DNA of 64,000 nucleotides from Sphingomonadales bacterium (lineage in GTDB: Bacteria > Pseudomonadota > Alphaproteobacteria > Sphingomonadales > Sphingomonadaceae), in assembly GCA_017302615.1 (NCBI GenBank), contig JAFLDB010000005.1, positions 113,052 to 177,051 on the forward strand, written 5' to 3'. A program made the position numbers and the translations under genes. Positions 17,849 through 27,688 of this stretch are shown here, piece after piece; positions within the stretch are counted from its first letter, which is position 1, and each line of letters starts with the position of its first letter. The notes beneath the pieces were generated by a model. It was given only the letters and a program-made list of their open reading frames with translations, had not been told where the DNA came from and did no database searches.

Positions 17849-18664
17849 ATGAGCTTTGCAGGACAGGCCGCGTGGATCACGGGCGCTTCATCGGGAATCG
17901 GCGCGGCGCTCGCCCGCGCGCTGGCGGCGCAGGGCGCACGGCTGATCCTTTCCGGCCGCAACACCGCCGCGCTGGAAGAGGTGGCCAAGGACTGCGGCGA
18001 GGCATTGGTTCTGCCGTTCGAGACAACCGACATCGCCGCGATTGCCCCGGCAGTGGAACAGGCCTGGGACTGGTCGGGCGGGATCGACCTGCTGGTCAAC
18101 AATGCCGGGATTTCCCAGCGCAGCCTCGCGGTCGATACCGCTTACGAGGTTTACGAGCGGATCGTCGCGGTCGATCTGCTGGCCCCGATCGCGCTGACCC
18201 AGGCGGTGCTGCCGAAAATGGTGGCGCGCGGCAGCGGGCGGATCGCGATGATCAGCTCGATCGCCGGCAAAGTCGGCGTACCGATGCGCACCGCCTATTG
18301 CGCGGCCAAGTTCGGGATTGCCGGCTATGCCGACGCACTGCGAGCCGAGGTCGGTCACCTGGGACTGCAGGTTCACAACATCTACCCCGGATCGGTCGCA
18401 ACCGACGTTTCGCGCAATGCCCTGACCGCCGACGGATCGAAGCGCGGCGTGTCTGACCAGACCATCGACAACGGCATCCCGCCCGCCGTCGCCGTGGCCC
18501 AGATGATCGAGGAAATGCTGGCCGGCAACCGCGAGATCATCGTCGCCGAAGGGGCGGAGAAGGCGATGGGCGAGGCCCGCCGCACGCCGGATGCGCTGCT
18601 CGACCAGATCGGGGCCTTCATGGCCGCCGGCTACGTCCAGCGCATGAACGAAGGGGCCAAGTGA
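17849..18664 (+). CDS. SDR family oxidoreductase
   Basis: 271 residues. Cofactor motif WITGASSGIGAALARAL at about 10-26, NNAGISQRS near 88, and the catalytic MISSIAG...YCAAKFGIAGYADAL with Ser, Tyr and Lys. It resembles the DHRS7-like group of acyl/steroid-type SDRs, but the substrate is not determined. The start follows a GGGAGAGACAGG ribosome binding site. The TGA overlaps the ATG of the next hydrolase, indicating coupling. Confidence 0.9.
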   Translation: MSFAGQAAWITGASSGIGAALARALAAQGARLILSGRNTAALEEVAKDCGEALVLPFETTDIAAIAPAVEQAWDWSGGIDLLVNNAGISQRSLAVDTAYEVYERIVAVDLLAPIALTQAVLPKMVARGSGRIAMISSIAGKVGVPMRTAYCAAKFGIAGYADALRAEVGHLGLQVHNIYPGSVATDVSRNALTADGSKRGVSDQTIDNGIPPAVAVAQMIEEMLAGNREIIVAEGAEKAMGEARRTPDALLDQIGAFMAAGYVQRMNEGAK

Positions 18665-19581
18665 TGCTGCAACCGGTCCTGCCGCAAAAGCGCGTCACCC
18701 TTGCCAACGGGATCGAGCTCGATGTGGTCGACGAAGGCCCGCGCGCTGCGCCCGCGCTGATCTTCCTCCACGGCTTTCCCGAAAGCCACCGCACCTGGCG
18801 GCACCAAATCGCCCACCTGTCCGGCCGGTTTCGCTGCATCGCGCCGGATCAGCGCGGTTATCGCGGATCGTCGAAGCCGGCGGGAGTGGACGCCTATACG
18901 CCCGACAAGCTGATCGGCGACGTGTTCCTGCTGGCCGATGCGCTGGGGATCGATGAGTTCACGGTGATCGGTCACGACTGGGGCGGCGCGATTGCCTGGG
19001 GCGTGGCCTATACCGGGCAGATGAACGGGCGGGTCCCGCGCGCCGTGATTGCCAATGCCCCGCATCCGGTCGGCTTCTCCCGCCTGGTCTGGCTCAACCG
19101 GCACCAGCGCCAGTCGAGCCAGTACATGCGGGTGTTCCGGGATACCGCCAACGATCAGCTGATCCGCGATTTCGGCCTGGTCGGCATGCTTGCCAAAGGC
19201 TTTGAGGGGCGGCTGGAAACCGAAGACAAGATGGAACCGGCCGAGCGCGCCCAGCTGCTCAAGGACTGGGAAGACCGGGACGCGGCACTGGCCATGATCA
19301 ACTGGTACCGGGCCAGCCCGCTTTATGTCCCCGAAATGGACGAGCCTTACGAGATCCCGGCCGACCGCGCCCCTCCTGCCCTGCCCCCGCTGACCCTGCC
19401 GACGCTGGTGATCTGGGCGCTGGAAGATGTCGCTCTGCCGCCGGAGAACCTGGACGGACTGGAAGAGCTGGTCCCGAACATGACCCTGGTCCGCGTGCCG
19501 GACTGCGGCCATTTCGTACCCTGGGAAGCGCCCGAAGCCGTCAACGCCGCGCTGGATGCGTTCCTTGGCAACGACGCCTGA
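18664..19581 (+). CDS. Alpha/beta hydrolase, epoxide-hydrolase-like
   Basis: About 305 residues. Oxyanion motif HGFPESHRTWRHQI near residue 33, nucleophile Asp105 in GHDWGGAIAW, and the C-terminal DCGHFVPWEAPE histidine. An aspartate nucleophile with HGFPES points to epoxide hydrolase (possibly haloacid-type dehalogenase) rather than esterase. The cap domain holds a tyrosine in INWYRASPLY, as in epoxide hydrolases. The substrate is unknown. Confidence 0.87.
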   Translation: MLQPVLPQKRVTLANGIELDVVDEGPRAAPALIFLHGFPESHRTWRHQIAHLSGRFRCIAPDQRGYRGSSKPAGVDAYTPDKLIGDVFLLADALGIDEFTVIGHDWGGAIAWGVAYTGQMNGRVPRAVIANAPHPVGFSRLVWLNRHQRQSSQYMRVFRDTANDQLIRDFGLVGMLAKGFEGRLETEDKMEPAERAQLLKDWEDRDAALAMINWYRASPLYVPEMDEPYEIPADRAPPALPPLTLPTLVIWALEDVALPPENLDGLEELVPNMTLVRVPDCGHFVPWEAPEAVNAALDAFLGNDA

Positions 19582-20914
19582 TCGTTCACGCCCGCCCGGC
19601 ATCGGCGCCGCGCTCGCCGCGGCCGAAGCGCGGGCGCGGCGGTCCCTGCTGCGGGGCCACAACGGCGGCCATGCGCCGGTGAACACGATCGAGCTGTTCT
19701 TCGATCTGGTCTATGTTTTCGCGATCACCCAGCTTTCCCACCATTTGCTGGCCCATCTGACCTGGGCCGGGGCGCTGGAAACCGCAATCCTGTTCGGCGC
19801 GGTGTGGTGGGCCTGGATGTGGACCACCTGGGCAACCAACTGGCTGGAGCCGGACCGCGCCCCGGTGCGGCTGATGATCGGCGCGGTAATGCTGCTCAGC
19901 CTGGTCATGTCGACCGCCATTCCCAATGCGTTCGGCCCGGGCGGGCTGCAATTTGCTCTGTCCTATTGCGCGATCCAGATCGGGCGCTGCCTGTTTACCG
20001 CCTGGGCAATGGAGCGCGACGATCCGGGCAACGGGCGCAACATGCTGCGCGGGGCGATTTGGTTCGCCGCTGCCGCGCCGCTGTGGATCGCCGGTGCGCT
20101 GAGCGACGACATGACCGTGCGGATCGGCCTGTGGCTGGCCGCCCTGGCGATCGAATATACCGGGCCGATGGTCTATCTGTGGGTGCCGCTGCTCGGGCGC
20201 TCGCTGCTTAGCGAATGGCGGGTATCGGGCGCGCACATGGCCGAACGCTGCGGCCTGATCATCATCATCGCGCTGGGCGAAGGGTTGATCCTGATCGGAT
20301 CGACCTATGCCAAGGCGGAGCCGCAGCCGGGGCTGACTCTGGCCCTGGTCAACGCCTTTGTCGGGAGCTTTGCCATGTGGTGGCTCTATTTCGACATGGG
20401 TGCGCGGCGCGGGGCGCATCACATCGAGAACCACGACCTGCCCGGGCTAGTCGCGCGGCAGGCCTTTACCTATTGGCACATCCCGATCGTCGCCGGGATC
20501 ATCGTCCTGGCCGTGGCCGACGAACTGGTTGTGGCCCACCCGCTGGAGCCGGCCCATCCGGAATTCGTGGCGGTGATCCTGGCCGGAACCCTGCTGTTCA
20601 TCGGCGGGATGGCCGGGTTCAAACGGATCAGCAGCGGCAATCCATGGTTCCCGGCCAGTCACGGCTACAGCCTGTTCATCGCGCTGGGACTGGCGCTGTG
20701 GGGCTGGCTGGCCCACCCGCCGTCGCTGCTGTTCTTCAGCGCCACCACCGCGCTGTTCGTGCTGATCGCGGTTTGGGAGTGGGGCAGCTTTCACGGCGGC
20801 TGGCTGGAGCGGATGGAGGCCCGGGATTGGCGGCTGGGCCACTTCCTGCGCCGACGCCTGGAACGGCGCCGCGAACGGCGGCTGGCCAAAGCTGCAGCAA
20901 GGCGGAACGGCTAG
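19556..20914 (+). CDS. Low temperature requirement A (LtrA) family membrane protein
   Basis: About 452 residues with around ten predicted membrane helices. The family opening VNTIELFFDLVYVFAITQLSHHLL comes near residue 42, then WWAWMWTTWATNWLEPD, and ERCGLIIIIALGEGLILIG near 235. The C-terminus is strongly basic (LRRRLERRRERRLAKAAARR). LtrA was found as a Listeria cold-growth locus; the molecular function is unknown. The frame's ATG at 19556 overlaps the preceding gene by 26 bases; TTG at 19565 is an alternative. It converges with DUF2332, overlapping by four bases. Confidence 0.9.
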   Translation: MRSLATTPDRSRPPGIGAALAAAEARARRSLLRGHNGGHAPVNTIELFFDLVYVFAITQLSHHLLAHLTWAGALETAILFGAVWWAWMWTTWATNWLEPDRAPVRLMIGAVMLLSLVMSTAIPNAFGPGGLQFALSYCAIQIGRCLFTAWAMERDDPGNGRNMLRGAIWFAAAAPLWIAGALSDDMTVRIGLWLAALAIEYTGPMVYLWVPLLGRSLLSEWRVSGAHMAERCGLIIIIALGEGLILIGSTYAKAEPQPGLTLALVNAFVGSFAMWWLYFDMGARRGAHHIENHDLPGLVARQAFTYWHIPIVAGIIVLAVADELVVAHPLEPAHPEFVAVILAGTLLFIGGMAGFKRISSGNPWFPASHGYSLFIALGLALWGWLAHPPSLLFFSATTALFVLIAVWEWGSFHGGWLERMEARDWRLGHFLRRRLERRRERRLAKAAARRNG

Positions 20915-22008
20915 ATCGTCCGCTCGCTGCCGCCCCAGCCGATCCATGCGCCGTGCGGGTGGGCGCGGGTGACCACTTCACCCCTCTCGCCCACCGGCCA
21001 GTACCGCACCACCATCTCGTGGATGTGCAGCACGCGGTTCGCTTCCAGCGCGACCCAGGCCAGCGGCCGCTCGGCCGTAGCGCGCGCGCCGGCCGCTTCC
21101 ATCGCGGCGGTGACGCGGGCCTGCTGATCGGCCGGCACATATTGCCAGACGATCGAATGCATAAGCATCCGAGTGGTTCCGGCCGCCTGCGGCTTTGCCA
21201 GTTCCGCCTCGACAAAATCGGCGGCGTTCATCTCCACCAGATCGGGCTTGCGTTTCGCCGCCTCGGCAATCGCGGCGGCCATCCGCTCGAACCGCACGGT
21301 GTGTTCGGGCCAGATATAGGCCTTCAGCCGCAGCGCCTGATCGGGATCGGTCAGATCGACCGGGGCAACATCGCAGCCCCGCGTGCTGGCGATCTCGATC
21401 CGGTGGTCCGGCGGCGGATCGCCCTGCCATTCAGGGGTAAAGCGCATCGCGCCCGGTTCCGGCCCGACCTGCACCCCACCCAAATCGTAATGATAGCGGT
21501 CGAGCATCAGGTTGATTCCCGCGCTCGATCCGATCTCGAGGCATTCGAAGCGCGGCGGCAGGCCCTTGTCCGCCAGCCACAGCATCGCGGCGATGAAATT
21601 GCTGGAGCGGCCGGCCTCGTTGGTCTGCGGCGGGCCGTCCAGCCAGGGCAGCAGTTCAGCCTCATGCGCGTGGATCGCGGCGGCGACGATGGCGGCATCG
21701 TCGATGCCCTCCCGCCCGTCATAGATCGCGGTCAGCGCCGGTGCCGCAGCCTTGAGGTGCAGCGCATGTAGCCCGCCCGCCAGCCGCAGCGGCAGGGCAT
21801 CGGCCAATGGCGCGCCCGTCCAGCCGCGGACCCGATCGAGCAGTGCCCCGCCCTCGCCCGCTTCCAGCAGATCGCGCACCGCCGCGCAGATCCGCGCGGT
21901 GATGTGGGCGCCCGATGCGCTGCAATAGGCCACCTGGTTGTCGAATGCGGCCACCACCATGCCCGGGCCGGAAGCCGTTATGTCGGTGAATTGATAGTCC
22001 TTGGCCAT
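20911..22008 (-). CDS. DUF2332 family protein
   Basis: 365 residues, usual for DUF2332. Recognisable segments are [13 protein letters not shown] near the N-terminus, [19 protein letters not shown] in the middle (a methyltransferase-like glycine loop), [26 protein letters not shown], and a C-terminal [15 protein letters not shown]. The biochemical function is unknown; a SAM-binding Rossmann-type fold is a guess from the glycine loop. The ATG at 22008 follows AAGGAGCGGCGC. It is divergent from hisG with 49 bases between starts. Confidence 0.85.
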   Translation of the reverse strand: MAKDYQFTDITASGPGMVVAAFDNQVAYCSASGAHITARICAAVRDLLEAGEGGALLDRVRGWTGAPLADALPLRLAGGLHALHLKAAAPALTAIYDGREGIDDAAIVAAAIHAHEAELLPWLDGPPQTNEAGRSSNFIAAMLWLADKGLPPRFECLEIGSSAGINLMLDRYHYDLGGVQVGPEPGAMRFTPEWQGDPPPDHRIEIASTRGCDVAPVDLTDPDQALRLKAYIWPEHTVRFERMAAAIAEAAKRKPDLVEMNAADFVEAELAKPQAAGTTRMLMHSIVWQYVPADQQARVTAAMEAAGARATAERPLAWVALEANRVLHIHEMVVRYWPVGERGEVVTRAHPHGAWIGWGGSERTI

Positions 22009-22057
22009 TTGCGCCGCTCCTTGCCCTTTTCCGCTGTCCACCGTAAGGGCGCGCACT

Positions 22058-22714
22058 ATGCCAGACGCGCTGACTTTCGCCGTGCCCAAGGGCCGCATCC
22101 TGGACGAGGCCCTGCCCCTGATGGCCCGGGCCGGAGTGGTGCCCGAAGCAGGCTTCCACGACAAGGGCAACCGCGCCCTGTCCTTCGCTTGCGAGAACAG
22201 CGACATGCGGCTGATCCGCGTGCGCGCATTCGATGTGGCGACCTTTGTGGCCCACGGCGCGGCGCAACTGGGCATCGTCGGCTCCGACGTGGTCGAGGAA
22301 TTCGCCTATTCGGATCTCTATGCGCCGGTCGATCTCGATATCGGCCATTGCCGGCTGTCGGTGGCCGAGCCGGAAGGCCAGGCCGCTGATACCGCCCACG
22401 CCAGCCACCTGCGCGTCGCCAGCAAATATCCCAACCTGACCCGCCGCCATTTCGAGCGGATGGGGGTTCAGGCCGAAGTGGTGAAGCTGAACGGGGCGAT
22501 GGAACTGGCCCCCGGCCTGGGTCTGGCCAGCCGGATCGTCGATCTGGTTTCCACCGGCCGCACGCTGAAGGATAACGGCTTGGTCGAAACCAGCCGGATC
22601 CTTGACGTCTCGGCCCGCCTGATCGTCAACCGCGCCGCGCTCAAGACCGATGAGCGGGTCGGTGCGCTGGTCGAGCGGTTCCGCGCCCTGGTGGCCGAGC
22701 GGAAGGCCGCCTGA
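22058..22714 (+). CDS. hisG: ATP phosphoribosyltransferase, short form
   Basis: 218 residues. It catalyses the first step of histidine synthesis, ATP + PRPP to phosphoribosyl-[19 protein letters not shown] opens the protein, and the PRPP-loop segment [34 protein letters not shown] is intact. At this length it lacks the C-terminal regulatory domain of the long form, and short HisG normally needs the HisZ partner, which is not in this window. The stop overlaps the hisD ATG. Confidence 0.96.
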   Translation: MPDALTFAVPKGRILDEALPLMARAGVVPEAGFHDKGNRALSFACENSDMRLIRVRAFDVATFVAHGAAQLGIVGSDVVEEFAYSDLYAPVDLDIGHCRLSVAEPEGQAADTAHASHLRVASKYPNLTRRHFERMGVQAEVVKLNGAMELAPGLGLASRIVDLVSTGRTLKDNGLVETSRILDVSARLIVNRAALKTDERVGALVERFRALVAERKAA

Positions 22715-24006
22715 TGCTGCGCCTGAATTCCCGCGATCCCGGCTTTGAGAGAGCCTTCAGGCGGCTGGTTGCCGACCGGCGCGAAAGCGACGCCGACGTG
22801 TCGCGCGATGTCGAGGTGATCCTGTCCGATGTGCGCAACCGCGGCGATGCCGCGCTGGCCGACCTGACCGCCCGGTTCGACAACCACCGGCTGGTGGCCG
22901 ACGAGGACTGGCGCGTTCCGGCCGAGGTTTGCCACGAGGCCTATGAAGCTCTGAAGCCCGATCTGCGCGCCGCGCTGGAACTGGCCGCGCAGCGGATCCG
23001 CGCGTTCCACGAAAAGCAGCTACCCGCGAACCGCGACGAAACCGACGCGGCCGGCGTGCGGATGGGCGCGGTGTGGCGGCCGGTCGATGCCGCCGGGCTC
23101 TATGTGCCGGGCGGCCGGGCGGCCTATCCCTCCTCGTTGCTGATGAACGCCATTCCCGCCAAGGTGGCCGGGGTGGAACGGCTGGTTGTCGTCACGCCAA
23201 CACCAAAGGGCCAGATCAACCCGCTGGTCCTGGCCGCCGCGCATCTCGCCGGTGTGGACGAGGTGTGGCGGATCGGCGGGGCGCAGGCCGTCGCCGCGCT
23301 GGCCTACGGGACGCAGCGGATCGCCCCGGTCGATGTGATCACCGGCCCCGGCAATGCCTGGGTGGCCGAAGCCAAGCGCCAGCTGTACGGCGTGGTCGGG
23401 ATCGACATGGTGGCCGGCCCCAGTGAAATCCTGCTGATTGCCGACGGCAAGAACGATCCCGAGTGGACCGCCGCCGACCTGCTGAGCCAGGCCGAGCACG
23501 ATCCCTCGGCCCAATCGATCCTGATCACCGACGATCCGGTCTTTGCCGATACGGTGGCCGACCGGGTCGGCGTGGAACTGGCCATGCTGCCAACCGCGCG
23601 TGTCGCCACTGAAAGCTGGAACACTCACGGCGTGATCATCGAAGTGGCCAGCATGGACGAGGCTCCGGCGCTGGCCAATGCCCTGGCCGCCGAACACGTC
23701 CAGATCGCCACCGACGATCCCGAAGCCCTGTTCCACCAGCTCCGTCATGCCGGATCGGTGTTCCTGGGCCGAATGACTCCCGAAGCGGTCGGCGATTACG
23801 TTGCCGGACCCAACCACGTGCTGCCCACCGGGCGCCGGGCGCGGTTCTCCTCGGGGCTTTCGGTGCTCGATTTCATGAAGCGCACCAGCTTCATCCAGCT
23901 GGACGAGGCGGCACTGAAAGCGGTCGGTCCGGCCGCGATCGAACTGGCCGACGCCGAAGGGCTGACTGCCCATGCCCGCTCCATCGAAATAAGGTTAGGC
24001 ATATGA
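22714..24006 (+). CDS. hisD: Histidinol dehydrogenase
   Basis: 430 residues. It oxidises L-histidinol to L-histidine with two NAD+ and Zn2+. The [42 protein letters not shown] and [14 protein letters not shown] motifs are intact, as is the zinc-ligand segment [14 protein letters not shown]. It is coupled to hisG by a TGATG overlap, and its stop overlaps the nusB start (ATGA). Confidence 0.98.
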   Translation: MLRLNSRDPGFERAFRRLVADRRESDADVSRDVEVILSDVRNRGDAALADLTARFDNHRLVADEDWRVPAEVCHEAYEALKPDLRAALELAAQRIRAFHEKQLPANRDETDAAGVRMGAVWRPVDAAGLYVPGGRAAYPSSLLMNAIPAKVAGVERLVVVTPTPKGQINPLVLAAAHLAGVDEVWRIGGAQAVAALAYGTQRIAPVDVITGPGNAWVAEAKRQLYGVVGIDMVAGPSEILLIADGKNDPEWTAADLLSQAEHDPSAQSILITDDPVFADTVADRVGVELAMLPTARVATESWNTHGVIIEVASMDEAPALANALAAEHVQIATDDPEALFHQLRHAGSVFLGRMTPEAVGDYVAGPNHVLPTGRRARFSSGLSVLDFMKRTSFIQLDEAALKAVGPAAIELADAEGLTAHARSIEIRLGI

Positions 24007-24446
24007 AGGCCGGATCCAAGGCCCGTTCCGCCGCGCGGCTTGCCGCTGTGCAGGCGCTATATCAGCACGACATGGAAGGCACGGCCCTGGCCCTGCTGCT
24101 CGATGAATTCCACCGCCACCGGCTCGGCGCGGAGATCGAGGGCGACCAGTATGCTGCCGCCGACGTCGCCTTCTTCGACGACGTGGTGAAAGGCGTTGCC
24201 GCCCGCCGCGATGAGATCGACGAGATCCTCTCCGGTAAGCTGGCCGAGGGTTGGCGGCTGGAGCGGCTCGACAAGACCATGCTGCAGATCCTGCGCGCGG
24301 GCGCATGGGAACTGATGGCCCGCCCCGATGTGCCGACCGGCTCCGCGATCAGCGAATATGTCGATGTCGCCCACGCCTTTTTCGAACCGCGCGAGGCCAA
24401 GTTCGTCAACGGCGTGCTCGACGGCGTGGCCAAGGTGGTGCGCTGA
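24003..24446 (+). CDS. nusB: Transcription antitermination factor NusB
   Basis: 147 residues, all-helical. ARLAAVQALYQHDMEG opens the protein and the C-terminal PTGSAISEYVDVAHAFFEPREAKFVNGVLDGV is the family signature. It binds boxA RNA with S10 (NusE) in rRNA antitermination; the rpsJ gene lies at the other end of this window. It overlaps hisD by four bases and thiL by four bases. Confidence 0.97.
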   Translation: MKAGSKARSAARLAAVQALYQHDMEGTALALLLDEFHRHRLGAEIEGDQYAAADVAFFDDVVKGVAARRDEIDEILSGKLAEGWRLERLDKTMLQILRAGAWELMARPDVPTGSAISEYVDVAHAFFEPREAKFVNGVLDGVAKVVR

Positions 24447-25312
24447 CCAACGAAGCCGCCTTCATTGAAGCTCTGCGGGCGATGGCCACGCATCCGGCCG
24501 CGCGCGGGCTGGCCGATGATTGTGCGGTGCTGGAAATCGGCGGAGAAACGCTGGTCCTGACCCACGACACCATGGTCGAAAGCGTGCATTTCCTGCCCGG
24601 GCAGGATCTTGAGGATGTGGGTTGGAAACTGGTTGCCACCAACGTTTCCGATCTGGCCGCCAAGGGCGCGAAGCCGCTGGCGGCGCTGCTGTCCTACCAG
24701 CTTGGCGGGGATGACCTGGCCTTTCTGCGCGGACTGCAATCGGCCTTGCAGCATTATGGCGATGCCGCGCTGCTGGGTGGCGACACGGTGAGCGCGCCGG
24801 GGCCGAAAACGGTCGGCCTGACCCTGATCGGCCGGGCTACCCATGTGCCGGTGCCATCGCGCAGCGGCGCGCGGCCGGGCGACGGGGTGTGGATCAGCGG
24901 CCCGGTTGGCGCGGCCATGCTGGGGCTGGAGGCGCTGCAATCCGGCGTGGGTAACAGTTCGGCCTATCGCCGCCCCCAGGCACGGCTGGGCTGCGGGCAG
25001 GAACTGGCCCCGCTGGTCAGCGCGATGATGGACGTGTCCGACGGGCTGCTGCTCGATGCGCGGCGGATGGCCGAGGCTTCGGGCGTGACGATCGCGCTGG
25101 ACTATGCCGCCATCCCCATCGCCGTGCCCGAAGCCCGCCGCGACGAGGCGCTGCGCTGGGGCGACGATTACCAGTTGCTGTTCAGCGCCCCGCCAGAGGC
25201 CACCCTGCCGTCCGGATATCACCGGATCGGAACTGTCCGGCCGCAGGGTCCGCAGCCGCTGCTGCTGGACGGCGCCGCGCCCGCCGGCACGCTGGGTTAC
25301 GAGCACGGGTAA
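24443..25312 (+). CDS. thiL: Thiamine-monophosphate kinase
   Basis: About 289 residues. It phosphorylates thiamine monophosphate to the diphosphate. GLADDCAVLEIGG, VLTHDTMVESVHF, LVATNVSDLAAKGAKP and MMDVSDGLLLDARRMAE give the Mg/ATP-binding aspartates of the PurM-like fold. There is no ATG, GTG or TTG in frame before the conserved start. The family N-terminus (FIEALRAMATHPAARGL) begins right after a CTG at 24443 that overlaps the nusB stop (CTGA) and follows AAGGTGG. The first ATG, at 24482, would delete that segment. Confidence 0.93.
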   Translation: MTNEAAFIEALRAMATHPAARGLADDCAVLEIGGETLVLTHDTMVESVHFLPGQDLEDVGWKLVATNVSDLAAKGAKPLAALLSYQLGGDDLAFLRGLQSALQHYGDAALLGGDTVSAPGPKTVGLTLIGRATHVPVPSRSGARPGDGVWISGPVGAAMLGLEALQSGVGNSSAYRRPQARLGCGQELAPLVSAMMDVSDGLLLDARRMAEASGVTIALDYAAIPIAVPEARRDEALRWGDDYQLLFSAPPEATLPSGYHRIGTVRPQGPQPLLLDGAAPAGTLGYEHG

Positions 25313-25339
25313 ATACAGGCAAAAAGCCGGTTACCGTCG

Positions 25340-25367
25340 TTGCATTGACGCGAATCGCCCCTATACC
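25340..25367 (+). promoter_or_regulatory. Candidate promoter for hppA
   Basis: TTGCAT (25340-25345), 16-base spacer, TATACC (25362-25367), about 68 bases before the hppA GTG in the 123-base thiL-hppA gap. Confidence 0.4.
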
Positions 25368-25435
25368 TTTCGCCCGACTGTCCGGCGGACTGGCCGGGCG
25401 GGAAGTTTTGGGAAACAAAAACAGGGGGACTACCC

Positions 25436-27544
25436 GTGGATCTTGTCACGCTTTCCATAGTGCTGGGGCTAGTTGCCGTGGCCTATGGCTATTTCACCAG
25501 CCGCCAGGTGCTTGGGGCACCGGCTGGAAATGAAAAGATGCAGGAAATCGCCGCCGCTATCCAGGAAGGCGCGCAAGCCTACCTGAAGCGGCAGTACACC
25601 ACCATCGCGATGGTCGGCGTCGTCGTCGCCGTGATCGTCGCCTACTTCCTCGGCTCGATCTCGGCCATTGGCTTCGTGCTCGGCGCGGTGCTTTCGGGCG
25701 TTGCCGGCTTCATCGGGATGAACATCTCGGTCCGCGCCAATGTCCGCACCGCTGCCGCCGCGCAGACCGGCCTCCAGGCTGGCCTGACCATGGCGTTCCG
25801 CGCCGGGGCGATCACCGGCCTGCTCGTGGCCGGCCTCGCGCTGCTCGCGATTGCGGTGTTCTTCTGGTACCTGACCGGACCGATGGCCCTGGCCGTTGAC
25901 AGCCGCAAGGTGATCGACGGGCTCGTCGCCCTCGCCTTCGGTGCCTCGCTGATCTCGATCTTCGCGCGCCTTGGCGGCGGGATCTTCACCAAGGCCGCCG
26001 ACGTCGGCGCCGACCTGGTCGGCAAGGTCGAGGCGGGCATTCCCGAAGACGATCCGCGCAACCCGGCCGTGATTGCCGACAACGTGGGCGACAACGTGGG
26101 CGACTGCGCCGGCATGGCTGCCGACCTGTTCGAGACCTATGTCGTTACCGTCGGTGCCACCATGGTGCTGACCGCGCTGCTGATGTCGCAGGCTCCGCAG
26201 CTCGCCAACCTGATGGCCCTGCCGCTGCTGATCGGCGGCGTCTGCATCGTCACCAGCATCATCGGCACGTTCTTCGTCCGCCTGGGTGGCGGCACCAACG
26301 TGATGGGTGCGATGTACAAGGGCTTCCTGGTCTCGGCCGTCCTGGCCGTTCCGGCGATCTGGTACGCCACCGATGTCGCGCTGGGCGGCATGGCGACGGA
26401 ACTGGCCGTCGGCGACCAGACCTTCACCGGCCGCGCGCTGTTCTACTGCTCGCTGCTGGGCCTGGTCATCACCGGCCTGATCATCTGGATCACCGAGTAC
26501 TATACCGGCACGAAGTATCGCCCGGTGCGCTCGATCGCCAAGTCGTCGGAAACCGGCCACGGCACCAACGTGATCCAGGGCCTGGCCATCAGCCTGGAAT
26601 CGACCGCGCTGCCGACCATCGTGATCGTGGCGGGGATCATCATCGCCCACCAGCTCGCGGGGCTGATCGGGATCGCCTATGCCGCCACCGCCATGCTGGC
26701 GCTGGCCGGGATGGTGGTCGCGCTCGATGCCTACGGTCCGGTGACCGACAATGCCGGCGGCATTGCCGAAATGGCGGGTCTGGACGACAGCGTCCGCGAA
26801 AAGACCGACCTGCTCGACGCCGTGGGCAACACCACCAAGGCCGTGACCAAGGGTTACGCGATCGGTTCGGCCGGCCTGGCCGCGCTCGTGCTGTTCGCCG
26901 CCTATACCGAGGACCTGAAGTTCTTCTCCTCGGCACTCGGCCTGACCGGTGCGGTGAACTTCAGCCTTGAAAACCCCTATGTCATCGTCGGCCTGCTGCT
27001 TGGCGCGCTGCTCCCGTACCTGTTCGGTGCGATGGGCATGACCGCCGTGGGCCGCGCCGCCGGCGACGTGGTGGTGGACGTTCGCGACCAGTTCAAGAAC
27101 AACCCCGGTATCATGACCTACGAAACCAAGCCGGACTATGCCCGGACCGTGGACCTGGTGACCAAGGCGGCGATCAAGGAGATGATCGTTCCGTCGCTGC
27201 TGCCGGTGCTGGCTCCGATCGTGGTCTACTTCGTGATCGCCATGGTCGCGGGTCCGGAGAACGGCTTTGCCGCACTCGGCGCACTGCTCCTCGGCGTGAT
27301 CGTCGGCGGCCTGTTCGTCGCCATCTCGATGACCTCGGGCGGCGGCGCGTGGGACAACGCCAAGAAGTACATCGAAGACGGCAACCACGGCGGCAAGGGC
27401 TCTGAAGCCCACAAGGCTGCCGTCACCGGTGACACCGTGGGCGATCCCTACAAGGACACTGCGGGTCCGGCCGTCAACCCGATGATCAAGATCACCAACA
27501 TCGTGGCGCTGCTGCTGCTCGCCGCGCTGGCCGGCGGGCACTGA
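25436..27544 (+). CDS. hppA: Membrane-bound proton-translocating pyrophosphatase, K+-independent type
   Basis: 702 residues with about 16 transmembrane helices. It couples PPi hydrolysis to H+ export. The substrate site [19 protein letters not shown] near residue 220, a second metal site [23 protein letters not shown] near 446, and the C-terminal [31 protein letters not shown] segment are intact. Lys468 in NTTKAVTKG occupies the position that is Ala in K+-dependent enzymes, which indicates the K+-independent H+ type. The GTG start follows AGGGGGACTACCC. A terminator follows 30 bases after the stop. Confidence 0.97.
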   Translation: MDLVTLSIVLGLVAVAYGYFTSRQVLGAPAGNEKMQEIAAAIQEGAQAYLKRQYTTIAMVGVVVAVIVAYFLGSISAIGFVLGAVLSGVAGFIGMNISVRANVRTAAAAQTGLQAGLTMAFRAGAITGLLVAGLALLAIAVFFWYLTGPMALAVDSRKVIDGLVALAFGASLISIFARLGGGIFTKAADVGADLVGKVEAGIPEDDPRNPAVIADNVGDNVGDCAGMAADLFETYVVTVGATMVLTALLMSQAPQLANLMALPLLIGGVCIVTSIIGTFFVRLGGGTNVMGAMYKGFLVSAVLAVPAIWYATDVALGGMATELAVGDQTFTGRALFYCSLLGLVITGLIIWITEYYTGTKYRPVRSIAKSSETGHGTNVIQGLAISLESTALPTIVIVAGIIIAHQLAGLIGIAYAATAMLALAGMVVALDAYGPVTDNAGGIAEMAGLDDSVREKTDLLDAVGNTTKAVTKGYAIGSAGLAALVLFAAYTEDLKFFSSALGLTGAVNFSLENPYVIVGLLLGALLPYLFGAMGMTAVGRAAGDVVVDVRDQFKNNPGIMTYETKPDYARTVDLVTKAAIKEMIVPSLLPVLAPIVVYFVIAMVAGPENGFAALGALLLGVIVGGLFVAISMTSGGGAWDNAKKYIEDGNHGGKGSEAHKAAVTGDTVGDPYKDTAGPAVNPMIKITNIVALLLLAALAGGH

Positions 27545-27573
27545 GCCCCACCTGCACCAAGGTGAAATCGATG

Positions 27574-27604
27574 CCCCGCCCGGAGCGATCCGGGCGGGGT
27601 TTTC
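27574..27604 (+). terminator. Rho-independent terminator of hppA
   Basis: Perfect 10-base-pair stem CCCCGCCCGG / CCGGGCGGGG with a six-base loop, followed by TTTTC, 30 bases after the hppA stop. Confidence 0.9.
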
Positions 27605-27605
27605 G

Positions 27606-27633
27606 TTGACGATAGCCGCACTTGCCGTAATCT
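27606..27633 (+). promoter_or_regulatory. Candidate promoter for the S9 peptidase gene
   Basis: TTGACG (27606-27611), 16-base spacer, TAATCT (27628-27633), immediately after the hppA terminator and 55 bases before the ATG at 27689. Confidence 0.5.
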
Positions 27634-27688
27634 CCCGGTCATGATGCGGACACGGTCCGCAGGTCGCACCCTGGGGAGAATTGCGAAG

